This document shows, piece after piece, positions 27,977-36,001 of a stretch of 36,001 bases of DNA. The stretch comes from Pedosphaera sp. (GTDB taxonomy: Bacteria > Verrucomicrobiota > Verrucomicrobiia > Limisphaerales > DSYF01), in NCBI GenBank assembly GCA_017853715.1, contig JAFMIZ010000017.1:1-36001 (forward strand). Reading direction: 5' to 3'. Under the pieces are notes generated by a model. It did no database searches and was not told where the DNA came from. It saw only the letters and a list, made by a program, of their open reading frames with translations. Made by a program: the position numbers and the translations under genes. Position 1 is the first letter of the stretch. Each line of letters begins with the position of its first letter.

Positions 27977-29254
27977 TCATGCCTTTCGTTTCACTTTCAA
28001 CGTCAATCCTTCCACGGCGACAACTTCCACCGTGCTTCCTTTCTCGATGGGTTCCTCCGCTACTGCCCGCCAGAGTTCGCCTTCGATGAACACCATTCCG
28101 GCGTCGGCCGAGATGGCGTTCTCGACGGGCACCGCCTTGCCGATCATCGTTTCGCGTCCTGCCGCTACGGGTAGCGACTGGGCACGCAAGCCCTTGCCCA
28201 CAACAAACACAAAGAACAACGCCGTCAGAATCACGCCGGGCAAAATATAACTTAGCGGCAGCCGGAACGCCGGGTTGTCCCGGTCGAACAGCATGAGTGC
28301 GCCCAGCAGCAACGCGAGGATGCCGCCGCCCGTGAGCACACCATGGGTGGGCGCGAAGATGTCTATGACGAACAGAATCACCGCGAGTCCGATGAGTGCG
28401 AGTCCGGCCACATTCACCGGCAGGATGGCAGACATATACAGCGCGAGAATCAGCGCCACGGCCCCCAGCGTTCCCGGCAGAATCGCGCCCGGGTTGCTTA
28501 GTTCACCGATGATGCCGTAGATCGCAATCAGCATGAGGACGAACATCACCTCGGGCCGCCACAGCCGTTGAAACACTTTCTCCCGAAGAATCATCGGAAT
28601 ATTCACCACCTTTGCCTCCGCCGTGTTCAGCGTGTTGTCGCCCAACTTGCGACCATCCAGCTTTTGCAGCAGTTCGGGCAGGTCCACGGCAATCAGATCA
28701 ATGGCGTTCGTTGCGAGTGCGGCTTCAGCGGTGATGGCGGCGCTTTCCTTCACGGAAGCCCGCGCCCATTCCACGTTGCGGCCGCGTTTTTGCGCGATGG
28801 ATTCGATGAAGCTCACTGCGTAGTTCTCCATCTTGGACTTCATCACATCGTCGGGCTTCTCGGCGTCTCCGGCCCCGCCGATGGCCACCGGGTGTGCCGC
28901 GCCAATGCTGGTGTTGGGTGCCATGGCCGCCACGTCCGCCGCGAGCGTGATGAAGCAGCCCGCGCTGCCGGCGCTCGCTCCGGATGGCGCCACATAGACC
29001 ACCACAGGCACTTCCGATGCGTAGAAGCTTTGGACAATGTCTTTGGTGGAATCGAGCAGTCCGCCGGGGGTGTCAAGTTGAATGACAAGGCACTCGTCGT
29101 TGCGCTCGCCGGAAATTTGTATTGCCCGGTGGATGTAACTTGCCGTCGCGGGGCCAATTGCGCCATCAACGCTAATGCGTCCCACCTGCGACGCCGGGGC
29201 CGTCGCAATGGAACTTAGGAACAACCCGAAGAAGATGGTCGCCAAGTGTTTCAT
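27977..29254 (-). CDS. NfeD-family protein with ClpP-class serine protease domain
   Basis: [70 protein letters not shown], multi-TM region and C-terminal OB-like NfeD domain; paired with slipin. Confidence 0.93.
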   Translation of the reverse strand: MKHLATIFFGLFLSSIATAPASQVGRISVDGAIGPATASYIHRAIQISGERNDECLVIQLDTPGGLLDSTKDIVQSFYASEVPVVVYVAPSGASAGSAGCFITLAADVAAMAPNTSIGAAHPVAIGGAGDAEKPDDVMKSKMENYAVSFIESIAQKRGRNVEWARASVKESAAITAEAALATNAIDLIAVDLPELLQKLDGRKLGDNTLNTAEAKVVNIPMILREKVFQRLWRPEVMFVLMLIAIYGIIGELSNPGAILPGTLGAVALILALYMSAILPVNVAGLALIGLAVILFVIDIFAPTHGVLTGGGILALLLGALMLFDRDNPAFRLPLSYILPGVILTALFFVFVVGKGLRAQSLPVAAGRETMIGKAVPVENAISADAGMVFIEGELWRAVAEEPIEKGSTVEVVAVEGLTLKVKRKA

Positions 29255-29420
29255 GGCTGCCTTACGCCCGAAGCATAACCCACATCGGGCTTCGCGTAAA
29301 CTGATTGGATGGCAAAGTTGCCGCCACTTCACTTCGCGCAAGTGTGCTCAGGAGGAGAAGCGGGGCGATTTGATCGGACGAGGGCTTGCCAAGGTTGGGG
29401 CTTCGCCGCAGTTTGCGCCG

Positions 29421-29891
29421 ATGCCGTTGGTGCGCGTGCTTGTGGATGGATACAGTTTGTTGCACAGCTGGCCGGAGCTCGCGCCGGGTCAGGCGCGTCA
29501 TTCTGCCGCCGCGCGGGAAGCGCTGGTGGAACGGCTCACGCACTATCGCGACGCCACGGGCACACCCATCACCATTTTCTTCGATGGCGCGTTGCCGCGC
29601 GGAGTCGGACCCAAAATACATTCCACTCCCGAAGTGGAGGTGTTGTTCTCCACAAGCGGGCAGACGGCGGACGACTTGATCGAACGGGCGGCGGCGCGGT
29701 TTCAACCCTACGGCGAAGTGCTCGTTGTGACCGACGACATGGCTGAGCGCGAGACGGTGACTGCTTTCGGTGCGTCAGCGGCCAGCTGCGAGAACTTCAT
29801 TCGTATGGTGGAATCCACCCTTGCGGAACTCGCCGAAGCCCTCAAACATCACAATCGAAATGAACGCAAACGCTTCCACCAGCGGCACTGA
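29421..29891 (+). CDS. NYN-domain (YacP-like) putative RNA-binding/nuclease protein
   Basis: VRVLVDGYSLLHSWPEL...ALVERLTHYRDATGTPITIFFDG...EVLFSTSGQTADDLIERAAARFQPYGEVLVVTDDMAERETVTAFGA. Confidence 0.85.
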   Translation: MPLVRVLVDGYSLLHSWPELAPGQARHSAAAREALVERLTHYRDATGTPITIFFDGALPRGVGPKIHSTPEVEVLFSTSGQTADDLIERAAARFQPYGEVLVVTDDMAERETVTAFGASAASCENFIRMVESTLAELAEALKHHNRNERKRFHQRH

Positions 29892-31059
29892 TCCCATCCC
29901 TTCTGTTCGCGCAAGATGGATTCACGCTGCTGTGCCGGCCGTCTTGGTCGCTGCAACCTTGTGGCTGGGTGCGTTGCCGCTGGTCGCAGCGACCAACGAA
30001 GTCACCCGCAAGTTGCAACCCGCGCGCTGGCTGTTAGTCGTGGACGTGTCGGACAAGCTGGGCGACCGCTCGAAGGTGATTGCTGGCGTTATCGGCGAAC
30101 TGGTGGTTTCCGGCGTGAACGGGCAACTCAAGGAGGGAGACCAGATTGGACTGTGGACGTTCGACAAGAAGCTGAACGCGGGCATCGCACCGCTGCAGAC
30201 CTGGCAAACGGGGCAATCCAATTTGATCGCTGGTCGCACCGCGAAGTTTGTGGCTGAGCAAAAATTCGGGGGAAAATCCAAGCTGAGCACGGTAGTTCCG
30301 GAATTGACACGGGTGGTCAAAGATTCGCGCCGGCTTACCGTGCTGATTTTTTCCGATGCATCGCAAACGATCAGCGGCACGCCCTACGACCAGGAATTGA
30401 ACGCCGCCTACGCGGCGAAGAGGGCGGAGGGATCCGAAACGCGCATGCCCTTGGTGACCGTGCTGCGATCCGAGATGGGCAAGTTCATCGGCCAGAGTGT
30501 GTCTTTCGCGCCGTGGCTGGAGTATCCCGCGTTCACGCCCGATCCCCAAGAACTGAAGGCCAAGGCAGCGGTCAAGCCCGCGCCTGAACTGAAGAAGGCT
30601 ATTATCATCGGTTCCGGCCCCAAGCCCACGCAACCTACAACAAACGTGCTCGTGGTGTCGCCGCAACCGGTGACGCCTGCGGTTGAGACACCAGCCACCC
30701 CCGTCCCGGAAATCCAGCCCGTGCAGCCAGCCCCCCGCCCTGCCGTTCAGCCGGCCGCAGTTGTGCAGGCAACCTTGGCTACCCAAGCGCAGCTGGCCAC
30801 CAACCCTCCTGTTGCTGATTCTGCTGCACCCACCGCTGCACCCGCTGCCGAAGCAAGTGTTGCCCCGGCGGCTCAAGCATCTGCCGCAGTCAGCGAGCCT
30901 GACAGCGATGGCGGCATCCTCTCCCGCAAATGGCTGCTCCTTCTGGGACTGGGATGCATGTGGATAGCCATCGTGATGGCTTTGTTGCTGGTGCGGCGCT
31001 CAAAACGTTCCGCGCGGGCCAGCCTCATCACGCGCTCGTTCGATCGCAATCAGCGCTGA
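29860..31059 (+). CDS. Membrane-anchored VWA-like protein with Pro/Ala-rich linker
   Basis: 399 aa: N-terminal TM, RWLLVVDVSDKLGDRSKVIAGVIGEL...QIGLWTFDKKL...RRLTVLIFSDASQTISGTPY, long Pro/Ala linker, C-terminal TM and basic tail. Confidence 0.65.
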   Translation: MNANASTSGTDPIPSVRARWIHAAVPAVLVAATLWLGALPLVAATNEVTRKLQPARWLLVVDVSDKLGDRSKVIAGVIGELVVSGVNGQLKEGDQIGLWTFDKKLNAGIAPLQTWQTGQSNLIAGRTAKFVAEQKFGGKSKLSTVVPELTRVVKDSRRLTVLIFSDASQTISGTPYDQELNAAYAAKRAEGSETRMPLVTVLRSEMGKFIGQSVSFAPWLEYPAFTPDPQELKAKAAVKPAPELKKAIIIGSGPKPTQPTTNVLVVSPQPVTPAVETPATPVPEIQPVQPAPRPAVQPAAVVQATLATQAQLATNPPVADSAAPTAAPAAEASVAPAAQASAAVSEPDSDGGILSRKWLLLLGLGCMWIAIVMALLLVRRSKRSARASLITRSFDRNQR

Positions 31060-31108
31060 CGAGCTTTGCGCTTGCGCGAGTCGCGCATGAGGCGAAAACT
31101 GCGCGGGT

Positions 31109-31408
31109 ATGTTTTCACACGTTGTCATCTTCTGGACTGATCCTGCGCAACCCCAAGCCGCCGATGAATTGCTGGCGGGCTGTCATCAATATCTGAAGGC
31201 CATCCCGGGCGTGCTGCATTATCACGCGGGTAAAATGGTGGGGAGCCATCGCCCCGTCGTGGAACAATCCTATCAGGTCGCGCTGAATGTGGTGTTCGCG
31301 GATAAGGCGGCCCAAGACGCGTATCAAGCGCATCCGCTGCACGTGGAGTTTTTGGAAAAGGTGTTCAAGCGCTTGTGCAAGAAGGTGTTGGTTTACGACT
31401 TCGAGTGA
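31109..31408 (+). CDS. Dabb-family (stress-responsive alpha/beta barrel) protein
   Basis: MFSHVVIFWTD...ADELLAGCHQYLKAIPGVLHYHAGK...VALNVVFADKAAQDAYQAHPLHVEFLEK. Confidence 0.88.
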   Translation: MFSHVVIFWTDPAQPQAADELLAGCHQYLKAIPGVLHYHAGKMVGSHRPVVEQSYQVALNVVFADKAAQDAYQAHPLHVEFLEKVFKRLCKKVLVYDFE

Positions 31409-31454
31409 AGTCGCCCGAATAATTCCCTGCCGCAGCAAGTCGGAAACAAAGCCC

Positions 31455-32783
31455 ATGTCCAATCCACTCGAACGAAGCCGCGGACGCTCTCGCCGCGACT
31501 TTCTGAAGACTGCAGCCCTGGCCGCAGCGGGCGTTGCTGGGCTCGGTCATCGTGCCTTTGCGCAGTCGATGGGTGCCAATGAGAAGATTGTGCTCGGGGC
31601 CATCGGCACAGGCGGGATGGGGCGTTCCAACCTGAATTCATTTCTCGAACTGCCCGGCGTGGAGGTCGCGGCCATTTGTGATGTGGACCAAACCCACGCC
31701 AACGAGGCGGCGGCGGGCGTCGCGAGGAACCAGGCGCGCGCGCCGAAAGTTTACAGCGACTTCCGTCAGGTGCTGGAGCGCAAGGACATTGATGCCGTGG
31801 TGATCAGCACCCCCGATCACTGGCACGCCATTCCGCTCATCGCGGCGTGTGAGGCAGGCAAGGACATCTATTGCGAAAAGCCAGTATCACACAGCTTCGT
31901 CGAGGCCAAGGTGATGATGGCGGCGGCGAAGCACTTCAAACGCGTGGTCCAAATCGGTGCATGGCAGCGCAGCGTGCCGCACTTTCAGCAGGCGATCGAT
32001 TTTGTGCGTTCTGGCAAGCTGGGAAAGATCCAGCTTTGCCGCGCGTGGAACGTGGCTCGGCCCAATCCGATTGGCCGCCAAAGGCCCCAGCCTGTGCCTG
32101 CCGGACTGGATTGGGAATTCTGGTTGGGTCCGGTGAAGAAGTTCGATTATCAGCTGAACCGTTGCCACTACAACTGGCGTTGGTTCTTCGAGACCGGCGG
32201 CGGCAAGATGGCCGACTGGGGCGCACACATGATCGACATAGTGTTGCTCGCGATGAACGAATCTGACCCCATCAGCGTGCACAGCGAGGGGGGGATTTTC
32301 ATCGCGGACGACGACCGGACCACTCCTGACACGATGCAGACCTTGTATCGCTTTCCGAAGTGGCAGCTCCAATGGGAACAGCGGCAGGCCAACAATTACG
32401 GTTTGGACGGCGGCAAAGATCATGGCTCCGAGTTCATCGGTGAACGCGGGACGCTCATCGTGGACCGCAGCGCGGTGCGCTGGTTTCCCAAGGATGATGA
32501 CGAAGAAGCGCATCCCGGTCCCGGTGATTCCGTCCGCGGGCCAAACACACACTGGCAAAACTTTCTCGATTGCATCAAGACACGCGAAACGCCGCGTTCT
32601 GACATTGCGTCCCACGGCAAGACCACGATGCTCTGCCACCTCGGCAATATTTCCTACCAGACCGGCAGCACGGTGGAGTGGGACGCCACCAAGCAAGACG
32701 TGGCCAGTTCCGCTGCCCGCAAGGCGATTTCCTACGAGCGCGAATATCGCAGGCCCTGGAAGCTGAAGCATTACAAGGCCTGA
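31455..32783 (+). CDS. Gfo/Idh/MocA-family oxidoreductase with Tat signal
   Basis: SRRDFLKTAALAAAGVAGLG Tat motif; IVLGAIGTGGMGRSN, AICDVDQ, VISTPDHWHAIPLIAACEAGKDIYCEKPVSHSF. Confidence 0.95.
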   Translation: MSNPLERSRGRSRRDFLKTAALAAAGVAGLGHRAFAQSMGANEKIVLGAIGTGGMGRSNLNSFLELPGVEVAAICDVDQTHANEAAAGVARNQARAPKVYSDFRQVLERKDIDAVVISTPDHWHAIPLIAACEAGKDIYCEKPVSHSFVEAKVMMAAAKHFKRVVQIGAWQRSVPHFQQAIDFVRSGKLGKIQLCRAWNVARPNPIGRQRPQPVPAGLDWEFWLGPVKKFDYQLNRCHYNWRWFFETGGGKMADWGAHMIDIVLLAMNESDPISVHSEGGIFIADDDRTTPDTMQTLYRFPKWQLQWEQRQANNYGLDGGKDHGSEFIGERGTLIVDRSAVRWFPKDDDEEAHPGPGDSVRGPNTHWQNFLDCIKTRETPRSDIASHGKTTMLCHLGNISYQTGSTVEWDATKQDVASSAARKAISYEREYRRPWKLKHYKA

Positions 32784-32859
32784 GCGTCCCGGCTGAATTA
32801 TAATTACGCGCCCTTTTGCTGCTTGCCCACGGCAACGCGTTTAGCATGATTGCGCCCCT

Positions 32860-33606
32860 ATGGAATGGTTCAACCAACCAGAAATCTGGATTCCCTCACT
32901 GCTCACGCTGACTGCCCTCGAGATTGTGCTCGGCATCGACAACGTCATCTTCATCTCAATTCTGGCCAGCAAGCTGCCCAAGGAGCGTCAGGCCAAAGCC
33001 CGTCAAACCGGCCTTATGCTGGCGCTGGTCACGCGCATCATTCTCCTTTGTAGCATCAGCTGGGTGATGAGTCTCACCAAAGTGCTGTTCACGCTGCCCG
33101 TCCTTAAAGCGGACGTCACAGGCAAGAGCCTGATCTTGTTGGGCGGCGGCCTATTCCTGATCGGCAAAAGTGTTATGGAGATCCACGAAAAGCTGGAAGG
33201 TGCCGACGGGCATGCCACCAGCAACCTCAAGGTGGTGTCATTTCAGAGCGTGATCATCCAAATCCTGTTGCTCGACATCGTCTTCTCACTCGACTCGGTG
33301 ATCACCGCCGTCGGCATGGCAAATGATCTTTGGGTGATGGTCACGGCCGTCATCATTGCGCTCGGTGTGATGCTGGCGTTCGCGGGTGCCATCAGCGACT
33401 TCGTGAACAAGCATCCCACGCTCAAGATGCTCGCGCTGAGCTTTCTCATCTTGATCGGCGTCATGCTCGTGGGCGATTCGCTCGGCCATCACATTCCGAA
33501 GGGCTACATTTACTTCTCGATGGCGTTCGCGTTTGCGGTCGAGATGCTCAACCTGAAGTTGCGCGCCAAGGCCAAGCCCGTCGAACTGCATCAACCGTAT
33601 CGCTGA
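32860..33606 (+). CDS. TerC-family integral membrane protein
   Basis: LTALEIVLGIDNVIFISILASKLP...LLDIVFSLDSVITAVGMAND...HIPKGYIYFSMAFAFAVEMLNL. Confidence 0.94.
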   Translation: MEWFNQPEIWIPSLLTLTALEIVLGIDNVIFISILASKLPKERQAKARQTGLMLALVTRIILLCSISWVMSLTKVLFTLPVLKADVTGKSLILLGGGLFLIGKSVMEIHEKLEGADGHATSNLKVVSFQSVIIQILLLDIVFSLDSVITAVGMANDLWVMVTAVIIALGVMLAFAGAISDFVNKHPTLKMLALSFLILIGVMLVGDSLGHHIPKGYIYFSMAFAFAVEMLNLKLRAKAKPVELHQPYR

Positions 33607-33607
33607 G

Positions 33608-34858
33608 ATGGCTTTCCCCCCCCATCGCTCGCATCGTCCGGCCGCGCCGCGTTTTGTCCGTGAGGACGCGCCACCGCCAGGCAGCGAGACGTGGTCCAGT
33701 CCGTGGGTGCAGTTAAAGACGATTACGTTCAGTCCCGCCGTGTATCCGGCCATGATTCGCGCCGCCGCGGCGGAGGCAAAAGCCGGTTCATGGGTCACCG
33801 TTTACAAGAAGGACGGCAGCGTGTTCGGGTCAGGACTTTACAATCCCAAGGCGCGCGTGCCGTTGCGAATCCTGACCCACGGAGATCAACCTGCAGGCGA
33901 AGAACATTTTGAAAAGGCTATCCAGCGGGCGGTGGAATGGCGGGTTAACACCCTCACGCTCGACGCCAATATGGATTGTTACCGCGTGGTCAATTCCGAC
34001 GCGGATGGGTTAAGCGGCCTCACGGTGGATCGCTACGGGGACACGCTCAGTGTCGAGGTGCACAGCCTGGGCATCCACCAACGCCTGCCTCAGTTGCTTG
34101 CCGCGTTGCATAGCCGCCTTGGGACAAAGCGCGAAGTGGTGAATGTGGACGACCACATCGCGCGCATCGAGGGCATCTCGGTGAAGCGACAGGCGGAGCC
34201 GCCGCCGAAGCAGGTGCGCGTGCGCGAATATGGCGTGCGCTACGAAGTGGATTTTACGAAGGGCCACAAGACCGGTTTCTTCTGTGACCAGCGCGAGAAT
34301 CGGCTGTTGTTCTCCAAGCTCGTCCAAGGCCGCCGCGTGCTGGATGTGTGCTGTTATACGGGCGGTTTTGCCGTGACGGCAGCGACGCTCGGCCAGCCTG
34401 CGGAAGTGACGGCGGTGGATCTCGACGAACACGCAATCGCCCAGGCGCGGCGCAACGGAAATCTGAACCAGCAAAATCGCATCAAGTGGATCCACGCTGA
34501 CGGCTTTGGCTGGATGCGTCAGATGCACCAGAACGGTGCATGTTGGGATGCCGTGGTCCTCGACCCGCCCAAGCTGGTCTTTGGTGATGCGGAGGAGCAA
34601 CGGTTGGGCTGGCAGAAATACGAGGACATCAACCGTCTTGGGGCGCAGTTGGTCGAGCCGGGCGGCATTTTTGTGACGTGCTCCTGCTCGGGGCTGGTTT
34701 CGATGGAGGCGTTTGAAAACCTCGTGATTCGCGCCGTTCATCGCTTGAATCGACGGCTCCAGATTTTTGACCGAACTGGCCCAGGGCACGATCACCCGGT
34801 GATGTCCAACGCACTGGAAGGACGTTATCTTAAAGTCCTGTGGGCGCGGATTTGGTAG
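33608..34858 (+). CDS. Class I SAM-dependent rRNA methyltransferase (RlmI-like)
   Basis: GLYNPKARVPLRIL, GLSGLTVDRYGDTLSVEVHSLG, GHKTGFFCDQRENR, VLDVCCYTGGFAVTAA, DAVVLDPPKL, CSCSGLVS. Confidence 0.93.
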   Translation: MAFPPHRSHRPAAPRFVREDAPPPGSETWSSPWVQLKTITFSPAVYPAMIRAAAAEAKAGSWVTVYKKDGSVFGSGLYNPKARVPLRILTHGDQPAGEEHFEKAIQRAVEWRVNTLTLDANMDCYRVVNSDADGLSGLTVDRYGDTLSVEVHSLGIHQRLPQLLAALHSRLGTKREVVNVDDHIARIEGISVKRQAEPPPKQVRVREYGVRYEVDFTKGHKTGFFCDQRENRLLFSKLVQGRRVLDVCCYTGGFAVTAATLGQPAEVTAVDLDEHAIAQARRNGNLNQQNRIKWIHADGFGWMRQMHQNGACWDAVVLDPPKLVFGDAEEQRLGWQKYEDINRLGAQLVEPGGIFVTCSCSGLVSMEAFENLVIRAVHRLNRRLQIFDRTGPGHDHPVMSNALEGRYLKVLWARIW

Positions 34859-34915
34859 CACCCATTTTCTCTGTTAAGTTGCGTGGCGATTCGGCGACGA
34901 ATTCCCGTGCAGAAC

Positions 34916-35527
34916 ATGAAACCGATCTCAATTCTATGCCTGTCGCTCGGTCTGCTGGCTGGCAGCGGTGGCGGTGCTTTTGCCTCCAATATGAACACGA
35001 ACAAGACTGAACTGGCCACGCTGGGTGGCGGATGTTTCTGGTGCCTCGAAGCCTGCTTCGAGCTGCTCCCGGGTGTTAGGTCCGTGACGAGTGGTTACGC
35101 AGCGGGCAAGACCGAGAACCCGACCTACAAGGAAATCTGTGGCGGGGATACCGGTCACGCCGAGGTGGTGCAGATTGAGTTCGATCCGACCGCAACGAGC
35201 TTCGACAAGCTGCTGGAAACCTTCTGGCAGATTCACGACCCCACCACGCTCAACCGCCAAGGCCACGACGTCGGCACGCAGTATCGCTCGATCATTCTTT
35301 ACCATAATGACGCGCAAAAGGTGGCGGCGGAGACGTCCATGAAGGAAGCGCAAAAGGAGTTGAGCCGCACGATTGTCACGCAGATGGAGCCGCTCAAGAA
35401 ATTCTATCCTGCCGAGAGCTACCATCAGGATTACTTCCGTAACAACCCCAACCAAGGCTATTGCCAGATGGTGGTGCGTTCGAAGGTGGAGAAGACGAAG
35501 AAGCTATTCAACACGGAGAAGAAGTAA
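34916..35527 (+). CDS. msrA: Peptide methionine sulfoxide reductase A with N-terminal signal peptide
   Basis: ATLGGGCFWCLEACFELLPGVRSVTSGYAAGKTENPTYKEICGGDTGHAEVVQIEFDP...DVGTQYRSII. Confidence 0.95.
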   Translation: MKPISILCLSLGLLAGSGGGAFASNMNTNKTELATLGGGCFWCLEACFELLPGVRSVTSGYAAGKTENPTYKEICGGDTGHAEVVQIEFDPTATSFDKLLETFWQIHDPTTLNRQGHDVGTQYRSIILYHNDAQKVAAETSMKEAQKELSRTIVTQMEPLKKFYPAESYHQDYFRNNPNQGYCQMVVRSKVEKTKKLFNTEKK

Positions 35528-35552
35528 GCCGCCCAAGGTTTCAGGTAGACAG

Positions 35553-35585
35553 CAAAAACGGCGGACTGTTACCAGTCCGCCGTTT
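35553..35585. terminator. Bidirectional rho-independent terminator
   Basis: AAACGGCGGACTG-TTAC-CAGTCCGCCGTTT 13-bp stem between convergent msrA (+) and gap (-). Confidence 0.85.
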
Positions 35586-35608
35586 GCGCTTCGAGATTTT
35601 GCTTCGGC

Positions 35609-36001
<393 letters not shown>

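Noticed and set aside
32799-32804. TATAAT upstream of the TerC gene as a promoter -10
   Set aside because: No well-spaced -35 partner was seen; a single hexamer is insufficient evidence.

Overview
The window is about 36 kb of GC-rich bacterial chromosome. Gene content and style (Tat-exported Gfo/Idh/MocA oxidoreductase, cox cluster type, DUF1844) suggest Verrucomicrobiota or a relative, but that is an inference. Most of it is tightly packed housekeeping DNA: a tRNA-Arg, serA, a PfkB kinase, an oppABCDF-type peptide ABC operon, an ABC-2 exporter operon, an aa3-type cytochrome oxidase cluster (ctaA, ctaB, coxA, coxC, coxD-like, two small membrane ORFs, coxB), riboflavin genes, a slipin/NfeD pair, TerC, an RlmI-like methyltransferase, msrA and the C-terminal part of gap. 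I saw no CRISPR array, transposase, phage or toxin-antitoxin module, and no clear new multi-gene system. The points most worth a second look are: (i) the oxidase cluster, with the K-channel lysine position reading Ile in subunit I, a large soluble insertion in subunit III, two uncharacterised small membrane proteins and a cupredoxin gene upstream; (ii) a DHPS-fold protein missing several canonical DHPS motifs; (iii) a secreted gluzincin-like protein with no HExxH; (iv) a few intergenic dyad or repeat structures. All homology calls are by eye from the translations.
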